Shown here piece by piece: positions 1 to 8,178 of a stretch of 22,860 bases of DNA. The DNA is taken from the NCBI GenBank assembly GCA_044225565.1, contig JBGAIL010000081.1:1-22860 (forward strand). The letters are read 5' to 3'. Source of the stretch: CAVXAE01 sp044225565. GTDB taxonomy: Bacteria; Pseudomonadota; Gammaproteobacteria; Steroidobacterales; Steroidobacteraceae. The translations under genes and the position numbers were made by a program. Position 1 is the stretch's first letter, and each line of letters starts with the position of its first letter. The notes below the pieces were generated by a model, which saw only the letters and a list, made by a program, of their open reading frames with translations, had not been told where the DNA came from and did no database searches.

Positions 1-491
1 CGGACAACCCGCTCGGTGAGTACGCCATGCGGCTCAACATCACGCCTGGCGCGTATCTCATCCACGGCACGAACAACCCGTTGGCCGTCGGCATGGCCGT
101 CACGCACGGCTGCATCCGCATGTATCCGGAGGACATCGAGGCCCTGTTCCCGCAGGTGCCGGTGGGCACGAAGGTGTGGCTCATCAACGAGCCGGTGAAG
201 GTCGCCTACGTGGATGGCGAGTTGCTGCTCGAGGTTCATCCCACGGTGGACGCGCAAGGCCAGTCCATGGAGCCGGACGTGGAGTTGCTCTCACAACACC
301 TGGACAAGGCGTTGGGCAGCAACACGGCCGCCATCCACTGGGATTACGCCATCGAGACGCTGAAGGCGGCGAGGGGCATTCCGACGGTGGTGGCCTTGCA
401 GGCGGATCTGGACGATCCCGCGGTGTTGCCCACTACGCCGGCGACTCCGCCGGTGCCCATGCCCACGGCGACCACGCACAGCGGGCGCTGA
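1..491 (+). CDS. L,D-transpeptidase (YkuD/ErfK-YbiS family), 5' truncated by window edge
   Basis: Open in frame from base 3 to a TGA at 489-491, so only about 162 C-terminal residues are visible. The catalytic YkuD signature is clear: HGTNNPLAVGM followed by THGCIRMYPEDIEALF. The nucleophilic Cys is encoded at 111-113 and its His partner lies two residues earlier. The preceding stretch DNPLGEYAMRLNI is the usual lead-in of periplasmic ErfK/YbiS enzymes. After the catalytic core, VGTKVWLINEPVKVAYVDGE matches the short beta region that follows it in this family, and the protein ends in a Pro/Thr/Ala-rich tail. The family acts in the periplasm, making 3-3 cross-links between meso-DAP residues or attaching lipoproteins to peptidoglycan. 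I cannot tell which reaction applies here. The signal peptide and any LysM domain would lie outside the window. Confidence 0.9.
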   Translation, partial: DNPLGEYAMRLNITPGAYLIHGTNNPLAVGMAVTHGCIRMYPEDIEALFPQVPVGTKVWLINEPVKVAYVDGELLLEVHPTVDAQGQSMEPDVELLSQHLDKALGSNTAAIHWDYAIETLKAARGIPTVVALQADLDDPAVLPTTPATPPVPMPTATTHSGR

Positions 492-548
492 GGTCCGGCG
501 CGCCGAGGCGGCAAGGAAGCAGAGGGCGCGTAGCCGCGAGGTGACCGG

Positions 549-1175
549 TCAGCCGGCGGGCTGCAGGTCCATCACCATTCGCACGAGCTGGGCGAGGGAG
601 GCCGCACCCATCTTCTCCATCACGCGCGCGCGGTGGATTTCCACCGTGCGCTGACTTACGCCGAGATCCGCGGCCATTACCTTGTTGGCCTTGCCGCTGG
701 TCACCAGCGTCAGCACCTCACGCTCGCGGGGCGTAAGGGATTCGAAACGTTCCCGGATGCGATCCCGCTCGTGCAGCTGGGCGCGGTTCGCCTTGTCCTT
801 CTCCAGCGCGCGCTGCACGCGGTCGATCAGGTCCTGGTCGCGGAAGGGCTTCGGCAGGAAGTCGAAGGCGCCGTGCTGCATGGCCTCCACGGCCATGGGG
901 ATGTCCCCGTGCCCGCTGACGAAGATCACCGGCAGGATGGCTCCCCGCATGTTCAGCAGCTGCTGCAGCTCGAGGCCGCTCATGCCAGGCATGCGCACGT
1001 CCAGCACCAGGCAGCCGGACTGCTGGGGGTTGTAGCTGGAGAGGAACTCCTGGGCCGACCCGTAGGCGGCGGTGGTGAGCCCGATGGAGCTGAGGAGGGT
1101 CCGCATGAGCTTGCGGACCTACTCGTCGTCCTCGACGACGAAAACCGTCGGCTGTGCTTCCTTATTCCCGTGCAT
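549..1175 (-). CDS. FixJ/TtrR-type LuxR-family response regulator, interrupted by an in-frame amber codon
   Basis: Read from ATG at 1175, the protein starts MHGNKEAQPTVFVVEDDE, then meets TAG (1119-1121), then continues VRKLMRTLLSSIGL to a TGA at 549. An ORF starting at ATG 1106 is intact (185 aa), but it lacks the first beta strand and the acidic pair (D16, D17 in full numbering) that binds Mg2+. The rest is a normal receiver: phospho-acceptor D59 in LVLDVRMPGMSG, the Ser in FVSGHGD, and the Lys in LPKPF. A GerE/LuxR helix-turn-helix follows (SLTPREREVLTLV ... VSQRTVEIHRARVMEKM). Full length with the stop bypassed is about 208 residues, typical of FixJ. No sensor kinase lies nearby. The stop could be a real null mutation or a one-base consensus error. 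The family assignment is firm; its activity is not. Confidence 0.85.
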
Positions 1176-1331
1176 CACTCAGTCGTTCCGTGCATCCGCC
1201 GGACCCCACGCTGCGCCGGCTTTCGCCTGCGCCGGATGGTCCGGACCGTCCGGGCCGTAGCGTAGCCTGCGGCCATGGCGGGGCACAACGCTGGATTGAC
1301 AGGGCGTGCAGCCGCGCACATGTTCGCCGGC

Positions 1332-2151
1332 ATGAGCTCCGCAACCCCGCCGTCCGGCGTCGTCACCATCACCACGGATTTCGGCCACAAGGGGCCCTTC
1401 GTCGGGGTGATGAAGGGGTCATCCTCAGTCGCCATCCGCAGGCGCGCATCGTCGACCTCACGCACGAGATCGTGGTGCACTGGCCGGCCGAGGCGGGGTT
1501 CTGGCTCACGCACTCCTACGGTTACTTTCCGGCCGGCACGGTCCACGTGGCAGTGGTGGATCCCGGGGTCGGTACGTCCCGGGAGATCATCGCCGTCACG
1601 CTCCAGGGCCACGTGTTCCTGGCGCCGGACAACGGCTTGCTCGCGCCGCTGGTGGCCCGCTCGCCAGACGCCCGCATCGTGAAGGTGGGGGCGGATCAGC
1701 TGGCCCGGCTCGGCATCCGCCAGGTCAGCGCCACTTTTCACGGGCGCGACATATTCGCACCGCTCGCGGCCGAGCTGGCGGCCGGCCGCTGCGTCCCGGA
1801 ACAGCTGGGATCGCCGCGGAAACGCTCGTCCCTGCCTGGGTGGAAGACCCGGCCGTCACGCCGCACGCCGTCTCGGGCGTGGTCATCAGCATCGACCACT
1901 TCGGCAACCTCATCACGAACATCGAGGTGGGGCTGTTGAGGCGCTTCGCGGCGCCCCAGGTTCACACGGGCGGTCATACCTTCCGCCTGGCACGCACCTA
2001 CGGGGACGCCCGGCCGGGGGACTACCTGGCCCTGGTGAACTCGTTCGGCGTGGTGGAGATCGCCTGCGCCGAGCAGAGCGCCGCGGCCGGGCTGGGGCTC
2101 GGTCGGGGAGCGCCGGTGGCGGTGCGCGAAGGCGCCCCGCACCAGGCCTGA
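1332..2151 (+). pseudogene. SAM hydrolase / S-adenosyl-L-methionine hydroxide adenosyltransferase (DUF62), two frameshifts
   Basis: The protein must be pieced together from three frames. From ATG 1332 it reads MSSATPPSGVVTITTDFGHK through GPFVGVMKG. A lost G in the G run at 1415-1418 then shifts into VILSRHPQARIVDLTHEI, continuing through AVVDPGVG, FLAPDNGLLAPL and ATFHGRDIFAPLAAEL. A second loss near 1807-1809 leads into IAAETLVPAW and then SGVVISIDHFGNLITNI, to a TGA at 2149-2151. DFG near the start, the HGRDIFAP motif and IDHFGNLITN are hallmarks of the DUF62 family, which hydrolyses SAM to adenosine and methionine and includes the fluorinase/chlorinase relatives. With both bases restored the length is about 273 residues, normal for the family. 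In-frame ATGs at 1275 and 1320 are alternative starts. Because both breaks lie in G runs, I suspect the gene is really intact. Confidence 0.85.
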
Positions 2152-2191
2152 GCGGCGCGGCGCCCGCGCCGGGCAATGTTTGAGAGCGGGG

Positions 2192-2219
2192 TTGAATGCC
2201 GGCGTGAATCCGCTATAGT
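2192..2219 (+). promoter_or_regulatory. sigma70-like promoter for the small acidic protein gene
   Basis: TTGAAT (2192-2197) and TATAGT (2214-2219) are separated by 16 bases, a good match to the -35/-10 consensus and unusually AT-rich for this genome. A transcript would begin near 2226 and leave a leader of roughly 75 nt before ATG 2302. Confidence 0.6.
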
Positions 2220-2301
2220 TCGCAGCCTTGCTGCGCTCGGGTTTTGAGCGTTAGTCATTGAATCTAAAGCGAATTTTAGACCAAAAGTAAAGCCTCCAGC
2301 G

Positions 2302-2523
2302 ATGTCCGAGAGAGACAACGAAAGCTTCGACCTCGACGACGAGTTCCTCGGCGGGAACGAGGACAGCACCGATTACGACCGCCTGCTGCAGGGCGTCGAG
2401 AAACGGGCGCGCCCGCAGCCGGGCGTCAAACGGGGCAAGGCGGCCTGGAGCAAGCTGGAAGAAGTGCTCGCCGATCGCAAGCTCGAGAAAGACCTCAAGG
2501 AAGCTTTCGACGACGATCTGTGA
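2302..2523 (+). CDS. small acidic protein of unknown function (73 aa)
   Basis: ATG 2302 to TGA 2523. The N-terminal third is very acidic (DNESFDLDDEFLGGNEDSTDYD). A basic, proline-containing linker follows, then a predicted amphipathic helix (GKAAWSKLEEVLADRKLEKDLKEAF) ending in DDDL. There is no signal peptide or membrane segment. The layout of an acidic head plus a short charged C-terminal helix recalls the small proteins annotated as PA3496-family putative regulators in gammaproteobacteria, but I cannot confirm that by eye and assign no function. The gene has its own promoter-like sequence and a structured leader. Only a weak Shine-Dalgarno is visible. It lies 162 bp upstream of lysAC on the same strand, with a hairpin array between. 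Its composition and codon use look native. Confidence 0.7.
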   Translation: MSERDNESFDLDDEFLGGNEDSTDYDRLLQGVEKRARPQPGVKRGKAAWSKLEEVLADRKLEKDLKEAFDDDL

Positions 2524-2594
2524 GGAATTCCCACGGCCTGCCGGCCGGAAATTCCCACGGCCTGCGGCCGGCGCTTACCACGGCCTGCGGCCGG
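2524..2594 (+). repeat. three tandem 17-18 bp palindromic GC repeats
   Basis: Three near-identical units carrying CCACGGCCTGC(C)GGCCGG occur at 2531-2548, 2555-2571 and 2578-2594, at a period of 23-24 bases, starting directly after the stop of the small acidic gene. The first two are preceded by AATTC. Each unit is itself an inverted repeat (CGGCC-TGC-GGCCG), so the RNA or single-stranded DNA would form a row of short hairpins. This resembles REP-like elements rather than an intrinsic terminator, because there is no T tract. Confidence 0.75.
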
Positions 2595-2600
2595 GACTTA

Positions 2601-2647
2601 CCGGGATCGCGAAGCGCGACCCGGGGCGGATGGCGGCGCGGAGCGCC
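2601..2647 (+). repeat. two further hairpins upstream of lysAC
   Basis: At 2601-2624, CCGGG/TCGCG pairs with CGCGA/CCCGG around an AAG loop, with one bulged A. At 2635-2647, GGCGC-GGA-GCGCC forms a second stem. With the three tandem units just before, five hairpins fill most of the 162 bp between the small acidic gene and lysAC. They could terminate or attenuate transcription or stabilise mRNA ends. No poly-U follows either stem. Confidence 0.5.
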
Positions 2648-2685
2648 GGTCGGAACTCTAGAAACTTCACCTTCGGGGACTCATC

Positions 2686-5274
2686 GTGCAGCACTCTGTC
2701 GCACCGTGGATCGTGCTCAAGTTCGGGGGCACGAGCGTCGCCACGCTCGCCAACTGGCGGAACATCGCAACCGTAGTCGCCGCCAGGCGCGCTGATGGCG
2801 CGCAGGTGCTGGTGGTGCACTCGGCGCTCACCGGCATCACGGATCGGCTGGAAAAGCTCCTCGAAGGCGCGCTGCGCGGAGAGTTCGAGCCCGTCCTGGC
2901 GGACATCGAGCAGCGCCATCGCGCCCTCGCGGCGGAAATGGGCGTCGAGATCGGTCCGGAGCTCACGAGGCATTTCTCCGAGCTGAGGCAGATGGCCTCC
3001 GGCATCGCGCTGGTCGGCGAGGTGAGCGATCGCACGCGCGCACGCGTGATGGCCACGGGTGAACTGATGGCCACGCTGCTCGGCCATGCGTTTCTGACGA
3101 AGCAGGGCGAGAAGGTCGCCTGGGCCGATGCACGCACTCTGCTCAAGGCGGACGAGCGTCGCGGTGCTTCGGCCAAGGCGAGCATGCTCTCGGCCACCTG
3201 CGAGTTCGCGCCGGATGCGGCGCTGGCCCAGCGCCTTGCTGCCCTGGCGCCGGTGGTGATAACGCAGGGATTCATCGCCAGCGATTCGGCGAATGACACC
3301 GTGCTGCTCGGCCGCGGCGGGTCGGACACATCCGGGGCCTACCTCGCCGCCAAGCTTGCTGCCGCCCGCCTCGAAATCTGGACGGACGTGCCCGGCATGT
3401 TCAGCGCGAATCCGCGCTCCACGCCGACGGCGCGTCTGCTCCGCGCGCTCACGTACGACGAGGCACAGGAAATCGCGAGCAACGGGGCCAAGGTGCTGCA
3501 CCCACGCTGTGTGCTGCCGGCGCGGCAGTACCGCATCCCGCTGCACGTCCATGCCACGCAGACCCCGAGGCTCGAAGGCACGGTCGTCACCGCCGAAGGC
3601 GGGGAAGGCTCGGCGCAGGTCAAGGCCATCTGCATCAAGAAGGGCATCACGCTCATCGCGATGGACAGCCCCGGCATGTGGCACCAGGTGGGCTTCCTCG
3701 CGGACGCCTTCCAGGTGTTCAAGGACCACGGCATGTCCGTGGATCTGGTGTCCACCTCCGAGACCAACGTCACCGCCTCGCTCGATCCGGCGGCCAACTC
3801 GCTGGACGCGCGCCTGCTGGAAGCGTTCGTCGAAGACCTGTCGCGGCTGTGCCGTGTGCAGGTCATCGGGCCGTGCGCCTCGGTGAGCCTCGTGGGGCGC
3901 AACATCCGCGCCATCCTGCATCAGCTCGGCGATGCGTTCGAGCTCTTCGCAGAGCAGAAGATCTACCTCCTCAGCCAGGCGGCCAACGATCTCAACTTCA
4001 CCTTCGTGGTGGACGAGAACCAGGGGGATCGGCTCGTCGAGCAGCTGCACGAGCTGCTCATCCGGCCGGTGCCGGGCGATCGCGTACTCGGCCCCACGTG
4101 GGAGCAGCTCTTCGGCAAGCCGGCTGCAGCCGGCGCGCGCGTCGAGCCGTGGTGGCAGCGCAAGCGCGCGAAGCTTCTCGAGACGCTGGGCGACAAGCCT
4201 GCGGCCTACGTTTATGACGGCGAATCCGTGAATGCAGCCGCTCATACCTTGCGCAGCGTCGGCTCGGTGAGCCGCGTGCTGTACGCGATGAAGGCGAATC
4301 CCCATCCGCGCGTGGTGAAGGCTGCGGACGCGGCGAAGCTGGATTTCGAATGCGTGTCTTCCGGCGAAGTGAGTCGCGTGCTGGAAGTGGTGCCGGGTGT
4401 CGACCGGGGCCGCATCCACTACACGCCGAACTTCGCGTCGCGTGCCGAATATGAATGGGCCTTCGGGCAAGACATCCGCGTCACGGTGGACAACGACTAT
4501 GTGCTGAACGCGTGGCCGGAGATTTTCCGCGATCGTGAGATCTTCGTGCGCGTGGATACGGGCGTGGGCCGCGGCCATCACCACCATGTGCGCACGGCGG
4601 GCGCGCATTCGAAGTTCGGTGTTCCTGTGGCAGAGCTTGCTGCGCTGGCAGCCAAGGCGAAGTCCATCGGAGCACGCGTCGTTGGCCTGCATGCTCACAA
4701 TGGCAGTGGCGTGTTCGATGTGACGAACTGGGCGCAGACGGCGGCACTGCTCGCCGAGCTCACTTCCCAGTTCGAGCACGCGCGCGTTATCGACGTAGGC
4801 GGCGGTTTCGGCGTGCCGGAGCGGGCGGATCAGCCCGGCGTCGACTTCGCGAAACTGGATGCCGCGCTCGGCGCGGTGCGCAGCCAGAACCCGAAGCTCG
4901 AGATCTGGATCGAGCCGGGCCGCTATCTCGTGGCCGCGGCCGGCGTGCTGCTCGCGCGGGTCACGCAGCTCAAGTCCAAAGGCGGCGTGCGGTATGTCGG
5001 TGTGGGCACGGGGATGAACTCCCTGCTGCGGCCGGCGCTGTACGGCGCGTATCACGAGATCGTGAACCTTTCACGGCTCGATGAGCCCGCCGATCAGCTG
5101 GTGAATGTCGTCGGTCCCATCTGTGAAAGCGCGGATGTGCTGGGCCACGACCGCCTGCTGCCGGCTGCAACGAGCGAAGGCGACGTGCTGCTCATCGCCA
5201 ACGCGGGTGCCTACGGCCACGCCATGGGCTCGCGCTACAACCTTCGCGAGCCGGCGGAAGAGATCTATCTCTGA
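2686..5274 (+). CDS. lysAC: bifunctional aspartate kinase / diaminopimelate decarboxylase (LysAC fusion)
   Basis: GTG 2686 to TGA 5274, 862 aa. The start is chosen because GGGGA lies about 8 bases upstream and KFGGTSV falls at residues 11-17, the usual place for the nucleotide-binding motif of aspartokinases. Residues 1 to about 460 are the kinase with its ACT regulatory region (ITLIAMDSPGMW, SVDLVSTSETNVTASLD). From about 480 on it is a group IV PLP-dependent decarboxylase: PLP-binding K536 in YAMKANPHP, H669 in LHAHNGSGVF, the glycine-rich DVGGGFGVPE, EPGRYLV, and active-site C813 in PICESADVLG. It makes aspartyl-4-phosphate, the first step for Lys, Met and Thr, and performs the last step of lysine synthesis. 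Both active sites look complete. Fusions of this kind are known from Xanthomonas relatives. ACT-mediated lysine feedback is expected from the family but not shown by the sequence. Confidence 0.97.
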   Translation: MQHSVAPWIVLKFGGTSVATLANWRNIATVVAARRADGAQVLVVHSALTGITDRLEKLLEGALRGEFEPVLADIEQRHRALAAEMGVEIGPELTRHFSELRQMASGIALVGEVSDRTRARVMATGELMATLLGHAFLTKQGEKVAWADARTLLKADERRGASAKASMLSATCEFAPDAALAQRLAALAPVVITQGFIASDSANDTVLLGRGGSDTSGAYLAAKLAAARLEIWTDVPGMFSANPRSTPTARLLRALTYDEAQEIASNGAKVLHPRCVLPARQYRIPLHVHATQTPRLEGTVVTAEGGEGSAQVKAICIKKGITLIAMDSPGMWHQVGFLADAFQVFKDHGMSVDLVSTSETNVTASLDPAANSLDARLLEAFVEDLSRLCRVQVIGPCASVSLVGRNIRAILHQLGDAFELFAEQKIYLLSQAANDLNFTFVVDENQGDRLVEQLHELLIRPVPGDRVLGPTWEQLFGKPAAAGARVEPWWQRKRAKLLETLGDKPAAYVYDGESVNAAAHTLRSVGSVSRVLYAMKANPHPRVVKAADAAKLDFECVSSGEVSRVLEVVPGVDRGRIHYTPNFASRAEYEWAFGQDIRVTVDNDYVLNAWPEIFRDREIFVRVDTGVGRGHHHHVRTAGAHSKFGVPVAELAALAAKAKSIGARVVGLHAHNGSGVFDVTNWAQTAALLAELTSQFEHARVIDVGGGFGVPERADQPGVDFAKLDAALGAVRSQNPKLEIWIEPGRYLVAAAGVLLARVTQLKSKGGVRYVGVGTGMNSLLRPALYGAYHEIVNLSRLDEPADQLVNVVGPICESADVLGHDRLLPAATSEGDVLLIANAGAYGHAMGSRYNLREPAEEIYL

Positions 5275-5339
5275 CGGCGTGACACGCACGGCGCCGCTTG
5301 CCACGGGACGCACGGCAGCGGGACTAAGCTGCGCCGCCC

Positions 5340-7654
5340 ATGGCCAAACGACGCCGCTCGAAAACCTTTCGCTGGATTCTCCGTGCGACGCTCGCGGCGC
5401 TGGCCGTCGGGCTCATCGCGGGCATCGCGTATTTCATCTATCTCGATCGCATCGTCACGCGCCAGTTCGAAGGCCGGCGCTGGACGCTGCCTGCGCAGGT
5501 GTTCGCAGCGCCTCTCGAGCTCTACGTGGGCCTTCCGTTCGGTGCGGCGGTGATCGAAGGCGAGCTGCAGCGCCTCCAGTATCGAAGCGGTCCGTCGCTC
5601 GTGAAGCCGGGGGAATACCGGCGCCGCGGCGCCAACGTGGATGTCGCGCTGCGCGCGGCGAAGTTCGCGGACGAGACCCGGTCCGCGCAGATCCTGAGCA
5701 TCGAGACGGACGGGAAGGCCATCACCGGCTTGCGGGACTCGCGGGGCAAGGATGTTCCCATCGCCCGCTTCGAGCCGCTGCTCATCGGCAGCGTGTTTCC
5801 CATCCACGGCGAGGACCGCATCGTCGTCGCGCCCGAAGACGTTCCGACGCTGCTGCCGCTCGCGCTGAAAGCCGTGGAGGATCGTCACTTCGACACGCAC
5901 CACGGCGTGGATTTCAGCGCCATCCTGCGCGCCGTGTGGGCGAACGTGAAGGCCGGCGGCATCGCGCAGGGCGGCAGCACGCTCACCCAGCAGCTGGTGA
6001 AGAGCTATTTCCTGGATTCGCGCCAGACGCTGGGCCGCAAGCTGCGCGAGGCCGTCATGGCGCTCGCGCTCGAGCGGCGCTTCGGCAAGGCGGACATCAT
6101 GAACGCCTACATCAACGAGATCTTTCTCGGCCAGGACGGCCGGCGCGCGGTGCACGGCTTCGGCCTTGCGAGCCAGTTCTATTTCGGCAAGCCGCTCGCG
6201 GAGCTCGACACGGCGGAGATCGCGCTGCTCGTGGGCTTGGCGCGCGGGCCTTCGTACTACGATCCGCGCCGGCGCGCGGATCGTGCGCTGGCGCGGCGCA
6301 ATCTCGTGCTCAAGATCATGAGCGAGCAAAAGGTCATCGATGCGGACGAGGCCCGTGAGGCCGCCGCACGACCGCTGAAGGTGGTCAGCCGCATCGCGGG
6401 CGGGTACTACCCCGCGTATCTGGATTTCGTGCGGCGTACGCTGCGTCGAGACTATCGCGAAGAAGACCTCACCGAGGCGGGCCTGCGTATCTACACCAGC
6501 CTCGACCCGCGCGCGCAGGAGCAGGCAGAGCGCACGCTCGAGCAGGAGCTGGCGCGCATCGAGAAGGGTCGCAAGGCGAAGCCAGGCGCGGAGCCGCTCG
6601 AAGGCTCGGTCGTGATGACTTCGCCGCAGAGCGGGGAAGTCATCGCCATCGTCGGCGGACGGCAGGTCGGCTACGACGGGTTCAATCGGGCGCTGGATGC
6701 TGCGCGCCCCATCGGATCGCTGGTGAAGCCGTTCATCTACCTTACGGCGCTCGAAACCGGGCGCTACAACGCGGCCACGGTGGTGAACGACGCGCCCGTG
6801 GAGATCGAGCTGTCCCGCAAGCGGGTCTGGCGTCCCGAGAATTTCACCAGGCAGTCGAACGGGCCGGTGCCGGTGGTGCGGGCGCTTGCCGAATCCTTGA
6901 ATCTCGCAACGGTGACGGTCGGTGTGGACATCGGCGTTCCCAAGGTTGCCGAGACGCTGCAGCGCTTCGGGCTGCAGCGCAAGCCCACCGAAGTGCCGGC
7001 GCTGCTGCTCGGGTCGCTCGATGCCACGCCCATCGAGGTGGCTCAGCTCTACAACAGCCTTGCCAACGGCGGCTTCCGCTCGAACCTGCGAGCCGTGCGT
7101 GCCGTGGTGAGCGCGGAGGGCAAGGCGTTGAAGGCATTTCCTCTCGAAGTGGAGCCCGTGGCCGAGGCCGACGCCGTCTACCAGCTCGACCGCATGATGT
7201 TGCAGGTGATGCAGCATGGAACGGGACGCGCCGCGTACAACGTGCTGCTGGGCGATCTCGTCGTCGCCGGCAAGTCCGGCACTTCCTCGATCTTCGCGAC
7301 AGCTGGTTTGCCGGCTTTCGGGGAGCCATCTGGCGGTGGTGTGGATGGGGTATGACGACAATCGCCTCAACGGCCTCACGGGCCCACCGGTGCGTTGCCC
7401 GCATGGGCGCGCGTGATGGCGGGGAGTAGGCGCAACTTCCCGGAATGCCGCGCTGCCGGAGTCGCTGAAGGAAGTGAACATCGAGTACGCCACAGGGCTC
7501 GCGGCGGACGCGAATTGCGCCGAAGACGTTTGATCGAAGCCAAGTCGCCGTACCGGCGGGCGTGGAGGTGCCTGTGAAACCCGATTGCGCTTCCTCGGGC
7601 CTGGACAGCGTAATTCAGCGCGCGGGCGAATGGTTGCGCGATATCATCCACTGA
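5340..7654 (+). CDS. mrcB: class A penicillin-binding protein, PBP1B-like; 3' end frameshifted
   Basis: ATG 5340; open for 671 codons to 7355, then frameshifted. A basic N-terminus (MAKRRRSKTFR) precedes one transmembrane helix at about residues 12-33, so the enzyme is anchored with its domains in the periplasm. A UB2H-like region follows, then the GT51 glycosyltransferase (E180 in KAVEDRHFDTHHG; GGSTLTQQLVKSYF). The transpeptidase has S460 in GSLVKP, S519-L-N, and K645 in KSGTS, where KTGT is usual. Beyond this the conserved sequence resumes in other frames: RDSWFAGF, SHLAVVWMGYDDNR, TGALPAWARVM, VNIEYATGLAADANCAEDV, ending EWLRDIIH with TGA at 7652-7654. At least five shifts, near 7290, 7318, 7384, 7410-7450 and 7531-7550, are needed. 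It polymerises and cross-links peptidoglycan. The whole C-terminal tail is recognisable, so a sequence fault is likelier than decay. Confidence 0.88.
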
Positions 7655-7656
7655 CC

Positions 7657-8178
7657 ATGTCGCCACGCGTTCTCGCCCTTGCGCTGAGTCTCTTCGCCCT
7701 CGCGGCCTGCCAGTCTCTGCGGGAACCGCCGCCTTCGCGCCCGCAGCAGCCCCAGGCGCCCGTACCTTCGGTGCCACCGCAGGCACCCACGCCAGAAGAG
7801 CAACCTCCACCGCCGCCTCCACCCGCGCAGCCTTCCAGGCAGTTCAAGCTCGGCGCGGCTTCCTCGGCGTTGGTCGCGCAGGCGCAGAAGCAGGCGAAGG
7901 GCGGAGACACGGTTGCCGCCACGGCCACTCTCGAGCGTGCGTTGCGCATCGAGCCGGACAATCCGCTCCTGTGGATCGAGCTCGGTCGCATGAGACTGCA
8001 GGAGAACAATGCGGCGCAGGCCCAGAGCTTCGGCCGCAAGGCGCTCGCGCTCGCCACCGGCGATCCGCGTGCCCAGTCGTCTGCCTGGCGCCTCATCGCG
8101 GACGCCTTGCGCGCGCAGGGGCGAAACGGGGAAGCCAGCGAAGCGGAACAGCGCGCGAGCGCGGTGCCTGGACCATGA
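7657..8178 (+). CDS. outer-membrane lipoprotein with TPR repeat
   Basis: I use ATG 7657, three bases after the reconstructed mrcB stop, because it gives a textbook lipoprotein signal: MSPRVLALALSLFALAACQ, with the lipobox LAAC and Gln after the Cys (an outer-membrane sorting preference). In-frame codons reach back to 7585 but lie inside mrcB. The mature 155 or so residues begin with a long Pro/Gln/Glu-rich stretch, including a run of prolines. They continue with a TPR-like pair of helices: AQAQKQAKGGDTVAATATLERALRIEPDNPLLWIELGRM and NNAAQAQSFGRKALAL. Position and layout resemble lipoproteins that accompany PBP1B, of the LpoB or YbgF-like kind. A role as a PBP1B partner is only inferred from adjacency; no LpoB domain is recognised. 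The end overlaps the next start by four bases (ATGA). Confidence 0.8.
   Translation: MSPRVLALALSLFALAACQSLREPPPSRPQQPQAPVPSVPPQAPTPEEQPPPPPPPAQPSRQFKLGAASSALVAQAQKQAKGGDTVAATATLERALRIEPDNPLLWIELGRMRLQENNAAQAQSFGRKALALATGDPRAQSSAWRLIADALRAQGRNGEASEAEQRASAVPGP

Noticed and set aside
1407..1425. Programmed ribosomal frameshift in the SAM hydrolase gene
   Set aside because: No slippery heptamer with downstream structure; a second unrelated break follows and many other genes show the same kind of loss, so sequence error is simpler.
2524..2594. Possible CRISPR array
   Set aside because: Units are 17-18 bp palindromes with about 6 bp between them and no spacers or cas genes.
2575..5055. 826-codon antisense ORF opposite lysAC
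   Set aside because: A shadow of high-GC coding sequence; the translation has no recognisable domain, while the plus strand is a complete LysAC.
5265..7493. 742-codon antisense ORF opposite mrcB
   Set aside because: Same GC-driven artefact; rich in Arg/His/Ala with no motif, opposite an evident PBP1B.
7585..7656. Upstream in-frame start for the TPR lipoprotein
   Set aside because: These bases encode the C-terminal tail of PBP1B, and the lipoprotein signal begins exactly at ATG 7657.
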